This document shows, one piece after another, positions 51,086 through 58,484 of a DNA stretch of 64,000 bases (within the stretch, counting starts at the first letter, position 1; each line of letters opens with the position of its first letter). Below the pieces are notes generated by a model. It did not search any database. It worked only from the letters and a program-made list of their open reading frames with translations, and was not told the DNA's origin. The translations under genes were made by a program, and so were the position numbers. Origin of the DNA: Streptomyces toxytricini (GTDB taxonomy: Bacteria > Actinomycetota > Actinomycetes > Streptomycetales > Streptomycetaceae); NCBI RefSeq assembly GCF_014649915.1, contig NZ_BMTY01000011.1, forward strand, positions 179,232 through 243,231, written 5' to 3'.

Positions 51086-52963
51086 ATGGAGGCACACAAG
51101 GGGGCCGGGAGCGGCACGGCATCGCACGGCCCGGGAGTGGAGCGCGGGGGCGCACCGCCGCCGGGCCCGGGCGCCGGAGGCGGCCCCGCCCTGAGCCGGC
51201 GGCGGCTCGGCGGCCGGCTGCTCGCCCTCGGCGGCGTCCTGCTCCTGCACGGCGCGCTGCCCGGGGCGGGGGCCGCGGGCGACCCGGCGGATCGGCGGGC
51301 CCTCCAGGGGCTGCGGCTGCGCTACGGCCCGGCCCGCCGGGCCGGACTCGTCGAGCGGCACCTGGAGGAGGCGGCGCAGGAGGCGGCCCGGTTCCTCGGC
51401 CCCTCCCCCGAGCGCCCGTACTACGCCGGCGCCGTCGTCCTCGCGGGCCGCGGCCGGACCGTCGCCCTGCACCGGGCGATGGGCCACGCCCTCCGGTACG
51501 CCGACTACGACGGGCGGACCGACACCGCCCGCGAGCTGCCGCCGCAGGAGCGGATCCCGATGGCGGAGGACACCGTCTTCGACCTCGCCTCCCTCACCAA
51601 GCTGTTCACCTCGCTGCTCGCCGCCCAGCAGATGGAGCGCGGTCGGCTGGAGCTGGAGGCGCCCGTCCGCCTCCACCTGCCCGAGTTCACCGGCGGCGGC
51701 AAGGAGCTGATCACCGTCCGGCAGCTGCTCACGCACACGTCGGGGTTGCGCTCCTGGGCGCCGTTCTACCAGGAGCCCACGAGGGAGGGGCAGTTGCGGC
51801 TGCTGTGGTCCGTGCGCCCGCAGGAGCCGCCGGGCAGTGTCTACCGCTACTCCGACCTGAACCTCATCACCCTCCAGCTGCTCATCGAGAAGGTCGCCGG
51901 CCGCCCCATCGACGTCCTGCTCCGCGACGAGATCACCGGCCCGCTCGGCATGCACCGGACCCGCTTCAACCCCCCGCGGTCCTGGCGCCGGTCCACGGCC
52001 GCCACCGAGGTGCAGCGGCCCCCGTGGTCCGGCCTGGACCGCGGCCTCGTCTGGGGCGAGGTGCACGACGAGAACGCCCACGCCCTCGGCGGCACCGCCG
52101 GCCACGCCGGCGTCTTCGGCACCGCCTGGGACCTGGCCGTCCTCGCCCGCACCCTCCTCGACGGCGGCGCGTACGCGGGCAGGCGCATCCTGCGCCCCGC
52201 CTCCGTCGAGCTGCTCTTCACCGACTTCAACACCGCCTTCCCCGGCGACGACCACGGCCTCGGCTTCGAGCTGTACCAGCACTGGTACATGGGCGCGATG
52301 GCCACCCCGCACTCCGCCGGCCACACCGGCTTCACCGGCACCTCCCTCGTCCTGGACCCGTCCACGGACTCCTTCCTGGTCCTGCTCGGCAACTCGGTCC
52401 ACCCGGTGCGGACGTGGCGGGCGGGCAGCGCCCCGCGCGTCGCCGTCGGCAACCGTTTCGCCCGCGCCGTCCCCGTCCGCACCCGGCACGGCGGCCCCGC
52501 CTGGTACTCGGGGATGGAGCCCGGCGCCTCCGGCACGCTGGCCCTGCCTCCGCTGACCCCCGCGACGGCCTCCGCGCGGCTGCGCTGCGCCGTGTGGTGG
52601 GACACCGTGCCGGGGGCGGGCTTCCTGCACCTGGAGGCGTCCGCGGACGGCCGCGCGTGGGAGCCGCTGCCGTTCAGCACGGTCCGCGCCACGGGCGGCA
52701 CCGCCGAGGAGTGGCCGCAGGGCCGCGTCGACGGCTGGTCGGGCCGCATCTGGCACCGCCTCGAAGCCCCGCTCGGCGCCGCGTGGGCGGGGCGGCAGGT
52801 CCGGCTCCGCTTCCGGCACGAGGCGACCGGCCGCTACGTCGGCCGCGGGGTGTACGTGGACGTCGTACGGGTGTCGGAGCCGGCCCGGCTGCTGTTCGCG
52901 GAGGACCGCCCGGCCGACGCGGCCGGCATCGAGGCGGCCGGCTGGAGCCGCTCCGCCGACTGA
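51086..52963 (+). CDS. Exported serine hydrolase, class C beta-lactamase / esterase type
   Basis: The product is 625 residues, with GGGAGG before the ATG. The first 60 residues are Gly/Pro-rich and lead to SRRRLGGRLLALGGVLLLHGALPG, a probable twin-arginine signal. The hydrolase domain has DLASLTKLFTSLLAAQQ (SxxK, here SLTK), YRYSDLN (YxN/D position) and HTGFTGT (in place of KTG). This is the pattern of EstB/D-aminopeptidase-like serine hydrolases. A C-terminal beta-sandwich of about 130 residues (FLHLEASADGRAWEPL...YVGRGVYVDVVRVSEP) follows. Substrates could be esters or D-amino acid peptides. Its promoter contains the CTGAY operator, so a sterol-ester substrate is conceivable. Confidence 0.83.
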   Translation: MEAHKGAGSGTASHGPGVERGGAPPPGPGAGGGPALSRRRLGGRLLALGGVLLLHGALPGAGAAGDPADRRALQGLRLRYGPARRAGLVERHLEEAAQEAARFLGPSPERPYYAGAVVLAGRGRTVALHRAMGHALRYADYDGRTDTARELPPQERIPMAEDTVFDLASLTKLFTSLLAAQQMERGRLELEAPVRLHLPEFTGGGKELITVRQLLTHTSGLRSWAPFYQEPTREGQLRLLWSVRPQEPPGSVYRYSDLNLITLQLLIEKVAGRPIDVLLRDEITGPLGMHRTRFNPPRSWRRSTAATEVQRPPWSGLDRGLVWGEVHDENAHALGGTAGHAGVFGTAWDLAVLARTLLDGGAYAGRRILRPASVELLFTDFNTAFPGDDHGLGFELYQHWYMGAMATPHSAGHTGFTGTSLVLDPSTDSFLVLLGNSVHPVRTWRAGSAPRVAVGNRFARAVPVRTRHGGPAWYSGMEPGASGTLALPPLTPATASARLRCAVWWDTVPGAGFLHLEASADGRAWEPLPFSTVRATGGTAEEWPQGRVDGWSGRIWHRLEAPLGAAWAGRQVRLRFRHEATGRYVGRGVYVDVVRVSEPARLLFAEDRPADAAGIEAAGWSRSAD

Positions 52964-53003
52964 CCCGCCCCGCCGGCCGCGGTCCCGGCCAACCCGGGCC
53001 CCG

Positions 53004-53921
53004 TCAGGCGGGCGGGCCCGGCGGGAAGGGAATCTCCGCGAGGAGCGGGAGGACCTGTTCCTCCTCGTAGTCGAGGTGAGTGGTCAACTCCTCGCTCAGC
53101 CGCTCCAGTTCGGCGCGGAAGCGGTCGGGGTCGGCCGTCGCGGCGTCCGCGAGCAGCAGGCCGAGCTCCTGCTGGAGGCGGGCGACGGTGCGGTGTTCGG
53201 CGGCGAGCCGTGCGAAGGCGTCCTCCAGGTGGGGGTGGGCGGCGGCGAGCGCGGGGAAGACGTGTGCGTCCTCGCCCTTGTGGTGGAACTCGAGGGCCTG
53301 GCAGAAGGCCAGGCAGTGCTGGCGGATCTGCAGGCCCAGGCCGGGCGCCGGCGGCGGTGCCGCGCCGTCGCGGGCGGCCTGTGCGCGGGCGGTGAAGAGT
53401 GCGTCCGTCTCGGCACGGACGTGCCGCAGCTGCCCCCTCAGCCACACGTGCACCTCCAGGAGCTTGTCGGCGAGGCTGCGGACCTCCGCCGGCCCCTCCC
53501 CCGGTGCCGGATCGGAGCGCTGGAGCACCACGACCGGCAGGGTGCGGGAGGTGCGGTCCTGGTAGTCGGCGTAGCCGGGCTCGGCGGCCGTGACGTACGC
53601 GAACAGCCGGTCCCGGTGCGCGCCTTCGGCGGGAACGGCGACCGCCTCGTACTCCTCGGTGGCGGTCTCCACGCGGACGAGGGGGTGGGCGAGCAGGTTG
53701 TGGTACCAGGCGGGGTGGCGGTCGTCGCCGAGGTTGGAGCCGACGACGAGCAGCCCCTCCTCGTGGGGGACGCGGCCGAGCGGGGTGGTGTGCTGCCTGC
53801 CGGTCCTGGCGCCGGTCGTGGTGAGCAGCAGCAGGTCGCTGCCCTCGAAGGGGCCGCCGACCTTTCCGCCGTTGGCCCGGAACTCGTCGATGACCCACTG
53901 GTTGAAGTCGGTTGCGGACAT
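53004..53921 (-). CDS. Fusion of an F420-dependent DDN-type nitroreductase domain and a hemerythrin (HHE) domain
   Basis: The product is 305 residues. Residues 1-135 form a deazaflavin (F420)-dependent DDN/FGD-like domain (FEGSDLLLLTTTGARTGRQHTTPL, PAWYHNLLAHPLVRVE, YADYQDRTSRTLPVVVLQR). Residues 145-300 form a hemerythrin-like four-helix bundle with iron ligands: EVHVWLRGQLRHV, CQALEFHHKGEDAHVFPAL, EHRTVARLQQEL and HLDYEEEQVLPLLAEIP. The His/Glu pattern is complete, so a di-iron site is likely. The fusion joins F420 redox chemistry to O2 or NO binding. AGGAG lies 12 bases before the ATG. Confidence 0.85.
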   Translation of the reverse strand: MSATDFNQWVIDEFRANGGKVGGPFEGSDLLLLTTTGARTGRQHTTPLGRVPHEEGLLVVGSNLGDDRHPAWYHNLLAHPLVRVETATEEYEAVAVPAEGAHRDRLFAYVTAAEPGYADYQDRTSRTLPVVVLQRSDPAPGEGPAEVRSLADKLLEVHVWLRGQLRHVRAETDALFTARAQAARDGAAPPPAPGLGLQIRQHCLAFCQALEFHHKGEDAHVFPALAAAHPHLEDAFARLAAEHRTVARLQQELGLLLADAATADPDRFRAELERLSEELTTHLDYEEEQVLPLLAEIPFPPGPPA

Positions 53922-54386
53922 GGGGAGTCGGTTCTCCTGGATCGTGGGCGCGCGCGGGGGCGCGGTACGGAGGCGGCCGACCCCTCGGAGGGGGCCCGGC
54001 CGCGGCTCGTCGGATCCCGCACACCGGAAGACGGGTGCCGGGGGGGGGACGGAGCGGGGTTGGGGCGCCGGGCATGACGCCGGGCCGGGGGCCTGGCGGG
54101 ATGCGGGCGCCGGGTGTCAGCGGCCGGCTGCCGGTGCCGCGTGGGGCACGGCGGTACGGCCGCGCGCCGGGGCGCCGCTTGCGTGCGCGGCGCGGCGGCG
54201 CCGGTACGGGCCGCCTGCGGGAAGAGGACTCATGCGGTGTCCTGGGGAAAACGGGTGGTCGCCCGATCGCCGGCCTGCCCACTGCTCTTTGGCCGGCGCC
54301 ACGCGCCACGGACGCCATTAGAACGATCATCCGCCCGGATTGTCAACGTCCGGCGCCACACGGCGGCTGCCCGCGGGCTCGGGGCC
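53922..54386 (-). other. 465-bp region without a supported gene; leader of the DDN-hemerythrin gene
   Basis: The segment between the DDN-hemerythrin gene and the TetR gene is very GC-rich, except near 54300-54346 where a promoter-like sequence lies. If that promoter drives the left gene, the 5' leader is about 390 nt. A 61-residue frame (54117-54302, minus strand, GTG) starts a few bases after the predicted transcription start, but has no other support. Confidence 0.45.
54317..54346 (-). promoter_or_regulatory. Strong sigma70-type promoter on the minus strand
   Basis: Read on the minus strand, TTGACA (complement of 54341-54346) is followed after 18 bp by TCTAAT (complement of 54317-54322). 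The match to the HrdB consensus is very good for Streptomyces. It points toward the DDN-hemerythrin gene. Confidence 0.6.
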
Positions 54387-54998
54387 TCAGGCGAGTGCGG
54401 CGTCGAGCATCCGGCGTGACGCCTCGGCCAGTTCGGCCGGATCGGGCTCCGGGCGGGAGCGGGCGAGGGCGCCCGCGAGCCGGTCGTAGAGGAGTCCGTC
54501 CATCCAGGCGACCAGGAGTTCGGCGGCCTCCCGGGGCCGGGGTGCGCCGAGCGCCGCGAGGACCGCGGCGGCCTTGGCGCGCGGCACCTCGCCGGCGCGG
54601 TGGAAGTCGGCCTCCAGCTCGGGGTTGCGGGCCGCCTCCAGGCTCAGTTCGAAGCGGGCGAGCTGCCGGGCACGCCCCTCGGTGAGCCACCGGTGGAGGG
54701 CGGCGGCCATGGCCGCGGCGACCGCCTCGCGGTCGGGGGCCGCACCGCCGGCGGTCAGGGGGGAGCGGTCGATGTCCTCGACGTCGAGTTCTGCGAGCCG
54801 CTGGTAGCAGGCGCCGATGAGGGCGGTCCGGGTGCGGAAGTAGTACGAGGTGCTTCCCGCCGGGATCCCTGCGGCGGCGTCGACGGCGCGGTGGGTCAGC
54901 CCCCGCAGACCGGCCGCGGCGACGAGGTCGATCGCGGTGTCGGCGATGAGGGTGCGGCGGTCGGGCCGGGCGGTGCTGCGGGATGCGGGGCTGGACAT
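54387..54998 (-). CDS. TetR-family transcriptional regulator
   Basis: The product is 203 residues. The N-terminal TetR HTH reads TLIADTAIDLVAAAGLRGLTHRAVDAAAGIPAGSTSYYFRTRTALIGAC (about 16-64). The C-terminal ligand domain is helical and Ala-rich. It is transcribed away from a flavin monooxygenase gene. The 96-bp gap holds two inverted repeats with CTAC...GTAG cores, so autoregulation and repression of the monooxygenase are strongly suggested. The distal palindrome overlaps the area just before its own start, where it could block translation or transcription. The inducer is unknown. Confidence 0.92.
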   Translation of the reverse strand: MSSPASRSTARPDRRTLIADTAIDLVAAAGLRGLTHRAVDAAAGIPAGSTSYYFRTRTALIGACYQRLAELDVEDIDRSPLTAGGAAPDREAVAAAMAAALHRWLTEGRARQLARFELSLEAARNPELEADFHRAGEVPRAKAAAVLAALGAPRPREAAELLVAWMDGLLYDRLAGALARSRPEPDPAELAEASRRMLDAALA

Positions 54999-55003
54999 GC
55001 CGC

Positions 55004-55023
55004 CACTCTACAGCTGTAGAGTG
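55004..55023. promoter_or_regulatory. Perfect 20-bp palindrome, TetR-family operator
   Basis: CACTCTACAG followed directly by CTGTAGAGTG is a perfect palindrome, 5 bp before the tetR start. It is very likely the main operator of the adjacent repressor. Confidence 0.8.
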
Positions 55024-55032
55024 AAGACCACG

Positions 55033-55050
55033 CCTCTACGGATGTAGAGG
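55033..55050. promoter_or_regulatory. Second TetR-family operator
   Basis: CCTCTAC (55033-55039) and GTAGAGG (55044-55050) are perfect arms with a 4-bp spacer. They share the CTCTAC/GTAGAG core with the first palindrome, and the two centres are 28 bp apart. Two bound dimers could control the divergent promoters. Confidence 0.75.
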
Positions 55051-55094
55051 GTGCGCCCAGTGGGTCGAACCGTCGAGGAATCGGGAGGGACGCC

Positions 55095-56282
55095 ATGTCC
55101 CAGCGTCATGCGGTCGTGGTGGGTGCGGGCATCGGCGGCCTCACGGCGGCCGTGGCCCTGCACCGCCGCGGCTGGCGGGTCACCGTCTGCGAGCGGGCCC
55201 CGGAGCCCCAGGCTGCCGGGGCAGGGATCGTCCTCGCGCCGAACGCCCTGCACGCCTTCGAGGTGATCGGCTTCGACGCCCGCACCGCAGCCGGCCGGGC
55301 CGTCCCGGCCGCGCTGGGGCTGCGCCGCCGGGACGGCCGCTGGCTCAGCCGCGCCGACAGCGCCGCCATCGCGGCCCGCTACGGCGTCCCGCCGCTCGCG
55401 GTCTTCCGCCCGTCCCTCGCCGCCGGCCTGACCGCCGCGCTCCCCGCGGGCACCGTCCACCACGGGGCGGCCGTCGACTCCGTCGACGACCCGGACGGCT
55501 CCCCCGTCGTCCGCACCTCCGCGGGCGAGCTCGCCGCCGACGTCGTCCTCGCCGCCGACGGCATCCACAGCCCGACCCGCCGCCGCTTCTTCCCCGACCA
55601 CCCCGGCCTGCGGTACAGCGGGGAGACCGCCTGGCGCACGGTGCTCCCGGCCTCCGACACGGACCTGCCGGAAGCGGCCGAGACCTGGGGCCGCGGCGAG
55701 CGCTTCGGCATCGTCCCGCTCGCCGACGGCCGCGTGTACGTCTATGCCACCGCCGTCGTCCCGGAGGGCTACCGCCCGGCCGACGTCCGCACCGAGCTGC
55801 TGCGCCGCTACGGCACCTGGCACGACCCGATACCGGCGCTCCTGGAGCGGATCGACCCCGCGGCCGTGCTCCGGCACGACCTGTACGACCTGGCCGCCCC
55901 GCTGCCCCGCCACCACCGCGGCCGCCTCGCCTGGCTCGGCGACGCCGCCCACGCCATGACGCCCAACCTCGGGCAGGGCGGCTGCCAGGCCGTCGAGGAC
56001 GCCGTGGTCGTCGCGCACCTGCTGGACGGCGCCCGCACCCCGGCGGACGTGTCCGCCGCGCTGGCCGCCTACAGCGCCGCCCGGTGCGCCCGTACGGACG
56101 CCATCCGGGTACGCGCCCACCGGGCGGGCCGGATGGCCGCCCTCCGGAACCCGCTGGCCGCCGCCGTCCGCGACCTCGCCGTACGGGCCGCCCCGGCCGG
56201 CCCGGCGCTGCGGGCGATGGACGGCCTGCTCGGCGGGTTCGTGCTGCCGCCCCGCCCCCGGACGGCCCCGGCCGAGGCATAA
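55095..56282 (+). CDS. FAD-dependent aromatic/polyketide-type monooxygenase (group A)
   Basis: This is a 395-residue flavoprotein of the UbiH/salicylate hydroxylase/TetX superfamily. It has the Rossmann GxGxxG (VVGAGIGGLTAAVALHRRGWRVTVCER, first 32 residues), the middle ADVVLAADGIHSPTRRRFF (DG motif) and the C-terminal GRLAWLGDAAHAMTPNLGQGGCQAVEDAVVVAHLL (GD motif). All motifs are intact. It uses NAD(P)H and O2 to hydroxylate a small aromatic or modify a drug. Linkage to a TetR repressor suggests an inducible detoxification function. GGGAGGG is well placed before the ATG. Confidence 0.9.
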   Translation: MSQRHAVVVGAGIGGLTAAVALHRRGWRVTVCERAPEPQAAGAGIVLAPNALHAFEVIGFDARTAAGRAVPAALGLRRRDGRWLSRADSAAIAARYGVPPLAVFRPSLAAGLTAALPAGTVHHGAAVDSVDDPDGSPVVRTSAGELAADVVLAADGIHSPTRRRFFPDHPGLRYSGETAWRTVLPASDTDLPEAAETWGRGERFGIVPLADGRVYVYATAVVPEGYRPADVRTELLRRYGTWHDPIPALLERIDPAAVLRHDLYDLAAPLPRHHRGRLAWLGDAAHAMTPNLGQGGCQAVEDAVVVAHLLDGARTPADVSAALAAYSAARCARTDAIRVRAHRAGRMAALRNPLAAAVRDLAVRAAPAGPALRAMDGLLGGFVLPPRPRTAPAEA

Positions 56283-56361
56283 CCGGAAGCCCGCCGCCGT
56301 TGACACCCCCGGGCAGCCCCCGCCCGGCAGCGCGCAACCGACCGCGAAGGCAGGCAGCGAC

Positions 56362-56832
56362 ATGACGACCACCGGCATCGACTGGGACCACCCGAAGGAC
56401 CCGCGCCCCGGCTGGCAGCTCGACCACGTCCGGCAGTACGTCGAGTCGGGCGGCACCGAGGGCCACCGCTGGCGGGGGACGCAGACGCTCCTGCTGACCA
56501 CGGTCGGCCGTGTCTCGGGCAGCGCGGTGCGGACCCCGCTCATCTACGGCGAGGCCGACGGCCGCTACCTCGTCGTCGCCAGCCGCGGCGGATCCGCCGA
56601 ACACCCCCTGTGGTACCGGAACCTGACGGCCCACCCGGAGGTCCGCATCCAGGTCGGCCCGCAGGTGATGCAGGGGACCGCCCGCACGGCGACCCCCGAG
56701 GAGCGGGCCGCGTACTGGCCCGTCATGGTCGGGCACTGGCCGGCGTACGAGGACTACCAGGCCCGCACGGAGCGCGAGATCCCCGTCGTCGTGATCGAAC
56801 CTGCGGGGCGGGAGCCCGCCGCCGGCGCCTGA
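56362..56832 (+). CDS. F420-dependent nitroreductase-like protein (DDN family)
   Basis: The product is 156 residues and closely parallels the N-terminal domain of the fusion at 53004-53921. It has TQTLLLTTVGRVSGSAVRTPL, LWYRNLTAHPEVRIQVG and EDYQARTEREIPVVVIEP. It belongs to the deazaflavin (F420)-dependent DDN family, which reduces quinones, nitro compounds or mycotoxins. It lies 79 bp after the monooxygenase gene on the same strand and is probably in the same operon, so the TetR repressor may control both redox enzymes. Confidence 0.88.
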   Translation: MTTTGIDWDHPKDPRPGWQLDHVRQYVESGGTEGHRWRGTQTLLLTTVGRVSGSAVRTPLIYGEADGRYLVVASRGGSAEHPLWYRNLTAHPEVRIQVGPQVMQGTARTATPEERAAYWPVMVGHWPAYEDYQARTEREIPVVVIEPAGREPAAGA

Positions 56833-56843
56833 CCGGCGGCGGG
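56815..56843 (+). terminator. Hairpin overlapping the DDN stop codon
   Basis: CCCGCCGCCGG (56815-56825) pairs perfectly with CCGGCGGCGGG (56833-56843) around a 7-base loop that contains the TGA stop. It is an 11-bp stem that terminates the DDN transcript and also separates it from the convergent gene at 56862. Confidence 0.7.
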
Positions 56844-56861
56844 CCCGCGGTGGGGCAGGCG

Positions 56862-58484
56862 TCAGCGGCCCAGGACCGCCATGGCCGCGTTGTGGCCGGG
56901 CACCCCGCTGACGCCGCCGCCGCGCACGGCACCCGCCCCGCACAGCAGGACGTTCGCGTACGGGGTCTCCACGCCCCACCGGCCGGCCGCCCCGGCGTCC
57001 CCGCCAGCATCCCGGTAGGGCCATGACAGGTCCCGGTGGAAGATGTGCCCGCCGGGCAGGCGCAGGTCGCGCTCCAGGTCGAGCGGCGTCTTGGCCTCGA
57101 TGCAGGGGCGGCCGTCCGCGTCGAAGGCCAGGCAGTCGGTGATCGGCTCGGCGAGGTGCTCGTCCAACTGGGCGAGGGTGGCGGTCAGGAGCACCTCGCG
57201 GGTCCCCTGGTTGTCCCTCTCGAAGAGGCGCGCCGGGGTGTGCAGGCCGAACAGGGTGAGCGTCTGGAAGCCCTGCTCGACCAACTCCGGGCCGAGGATC
57301 GTGGGGTCGGTCAGCGAGTGGCAGTACACCTCCGACGGCGGGACCGAGGGGAGTTCCCCGGAGGCTGCCTCGGCGTGCGCCCGGGCCAGGTTCGCGTACC
57401 CCTCGGCGATGTGGAAGGTCCCTGCGAACGCCTCCCGCGGGTCCACGGAGGCGTCCCGCAGCCGGGGCAGCCGGCGCAGCAGCATGTTGACCTTCAGCTG
57501 GGCTCCTTCAGCGGCGGGCTTCGGGGCCTCCTCGCCGAGGAGTTCGGCCAGGGCCCGCGGGGAGGCGTTCACGAGGACGGTGCGGCCGGCGACCCGCCCC
57601 TCGCCCGTCGCCGTGCGGAAGACGACCTCGGCGGGACCGCGGCCGTCGGTGTCGATGCGGAGCACCTCGTGCCCGGTCGCGATCTGCGCGCCCGCCGCCC
57701 GTGCGGCGCCGGCGAGGGCGTCGGTGAGCGCGCCCATGCCGCCGACGGGAACGTCCCAGTCTCCCGTGCCGCCGCCGATCACGTGGTACAGGAAGCAGCG
57801 GTTCTGGACCAGGGAGGGGTCGTGCGCGTCGGCGAAGGTGCCGATCAGGGCGTCGGTCAGGACGACGCCCCGGACGAGGTCGTCGTCGAAGCGGTCCTCC
57901 ACCGCCCGCCCGAGGGGCTCCTCGAACAGCATCCGCCAGGCCGCCTCGTCGCCGATGCGCTCCTTCAGCTCGGCGCGGGTCGGCAGCGGCTCGGTCAGCG
58001 TCGGGAAGACGCGCTCCGCGACGCGCCCGGTGGTCGCGTAGAACTCCCGCCAGGCCGCGTACGCGCGGTCCGAGCCGGTCAGGCGCAGGAAGGACTCCCG
58101 GGTGCGGTCCGTGTCGCCGCCGACGTACAGCCCGTCGGGCCGGCCGCCGCGCGCCTCGTCCGTGTACGGCGTGTACGAGGAAACGGACCGCTTGCGGACG
58201 GCGAAGTCCAGCCCGAGGTCGCGGACGATCTTGCCGGGGAGGAGGGAGACGAGGTAGGAGTAGCGGGACAGCCGCGCGTCCACCCCGGCGAAGGGGCGGG
58301 TGGAGACCGCGGCCCCGCCGGTGCCGCCGAGGCGTTCGAGGAGGAGCACGGAGCGGCCCGCGCGGGCCAGGTAGGCGGCGGCGACGAGGCCGTTGTGCCC
58401 GCCGCCCACGATCACGTCGTCGTACACGTCCCGGTATGGCTGCCGGGAGGAGTCCTGCCCGATGGTCGCGCCCAAGGTCGTCAT
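56862..58484 (-). CDS. Phytoene-desaturase-like NAD(P)/FAD-dependent oxidoreductase
   Basis: The product is 540 residues of the CrtI/retinol-saturase-like superfamily. The N-terminal FAD motif is VYDDVIVGGGHNGLVAAAYLARAGRSVLLLE, followed by FAGVDARLSRYSYLVSLLP. The C-terminal part has YANVLLCGAGAVRGGGVSGVPGHNAAMAVLG. It lacks obvious carotenoid-pathway neighbours, so carotene desaturation is not implied. Its start overlaps the stop of the upstream protein kinase gene by 4 bp (ATGA), so its translation is coupled to the kinase. The convergent DDN gene ends 29 bp away with a hairpin. Confidence 0.84.
   Translation of the reverse strand: MTTLGATIGQDSSRQPYRDVYDDVIVGGGHNGLVAAAYLARAGRSVLLLERLGGTGGAAVSTRPFAGVDARLSRYSYLVSLLPGKIVRDLGLDFAVRKRSVSSYTPYTDEARGGRPDGLYVGGDTDRTRESFLRLTGSDRAYAAWREFYATTGRVAERVFPTLTEPLPTRAELKERIGDEAAWRMLFEEPLGRAVEDRFDDDLVRGVVLTDALIGTFADAHDPSLVQNRCFLYHVIGGGTGDWDVPVGGMGALTDALAGAARAAGAQIATGHEVLRIDTDGRGPAEVVFRTATGEGRVAGRTVLVNASPRALAELLGEEAPKPAAEGAQLKVNMLLRRLPRLRDASVDPREAFAGTFHIAEGYANLARAHAEAASGELPSVPPSEVYCHSLTDPTILGPELVEQGFQTLTLFGLHTPARLFERDNQGTREVLLTATLAQLDEHLAEPITDCLAFDADGRPCIEAKTPLDLERDLRLPGGHIFHRDLSWPYRDAGGDAGAAGRWGVETPYANVLLCGAGAVRGGGVSGVPGHNAAMAVLGR

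Noticed and set aside
54114..54419. Short frames in the region between the DDN-hemerythrin and tetR genes
   Set aside because: They lack ribosome binding sites and plausible composition. The region is better explained as a leader and promoter.
56862..58484. Carotenoid biosynthesis role for the phytoene-desaturase-like gene
   Set aside because: No phytoene synthase, cyclase or geranylgeranyl synthase gene lies in the window. The family is broad, so only the fold is supported.
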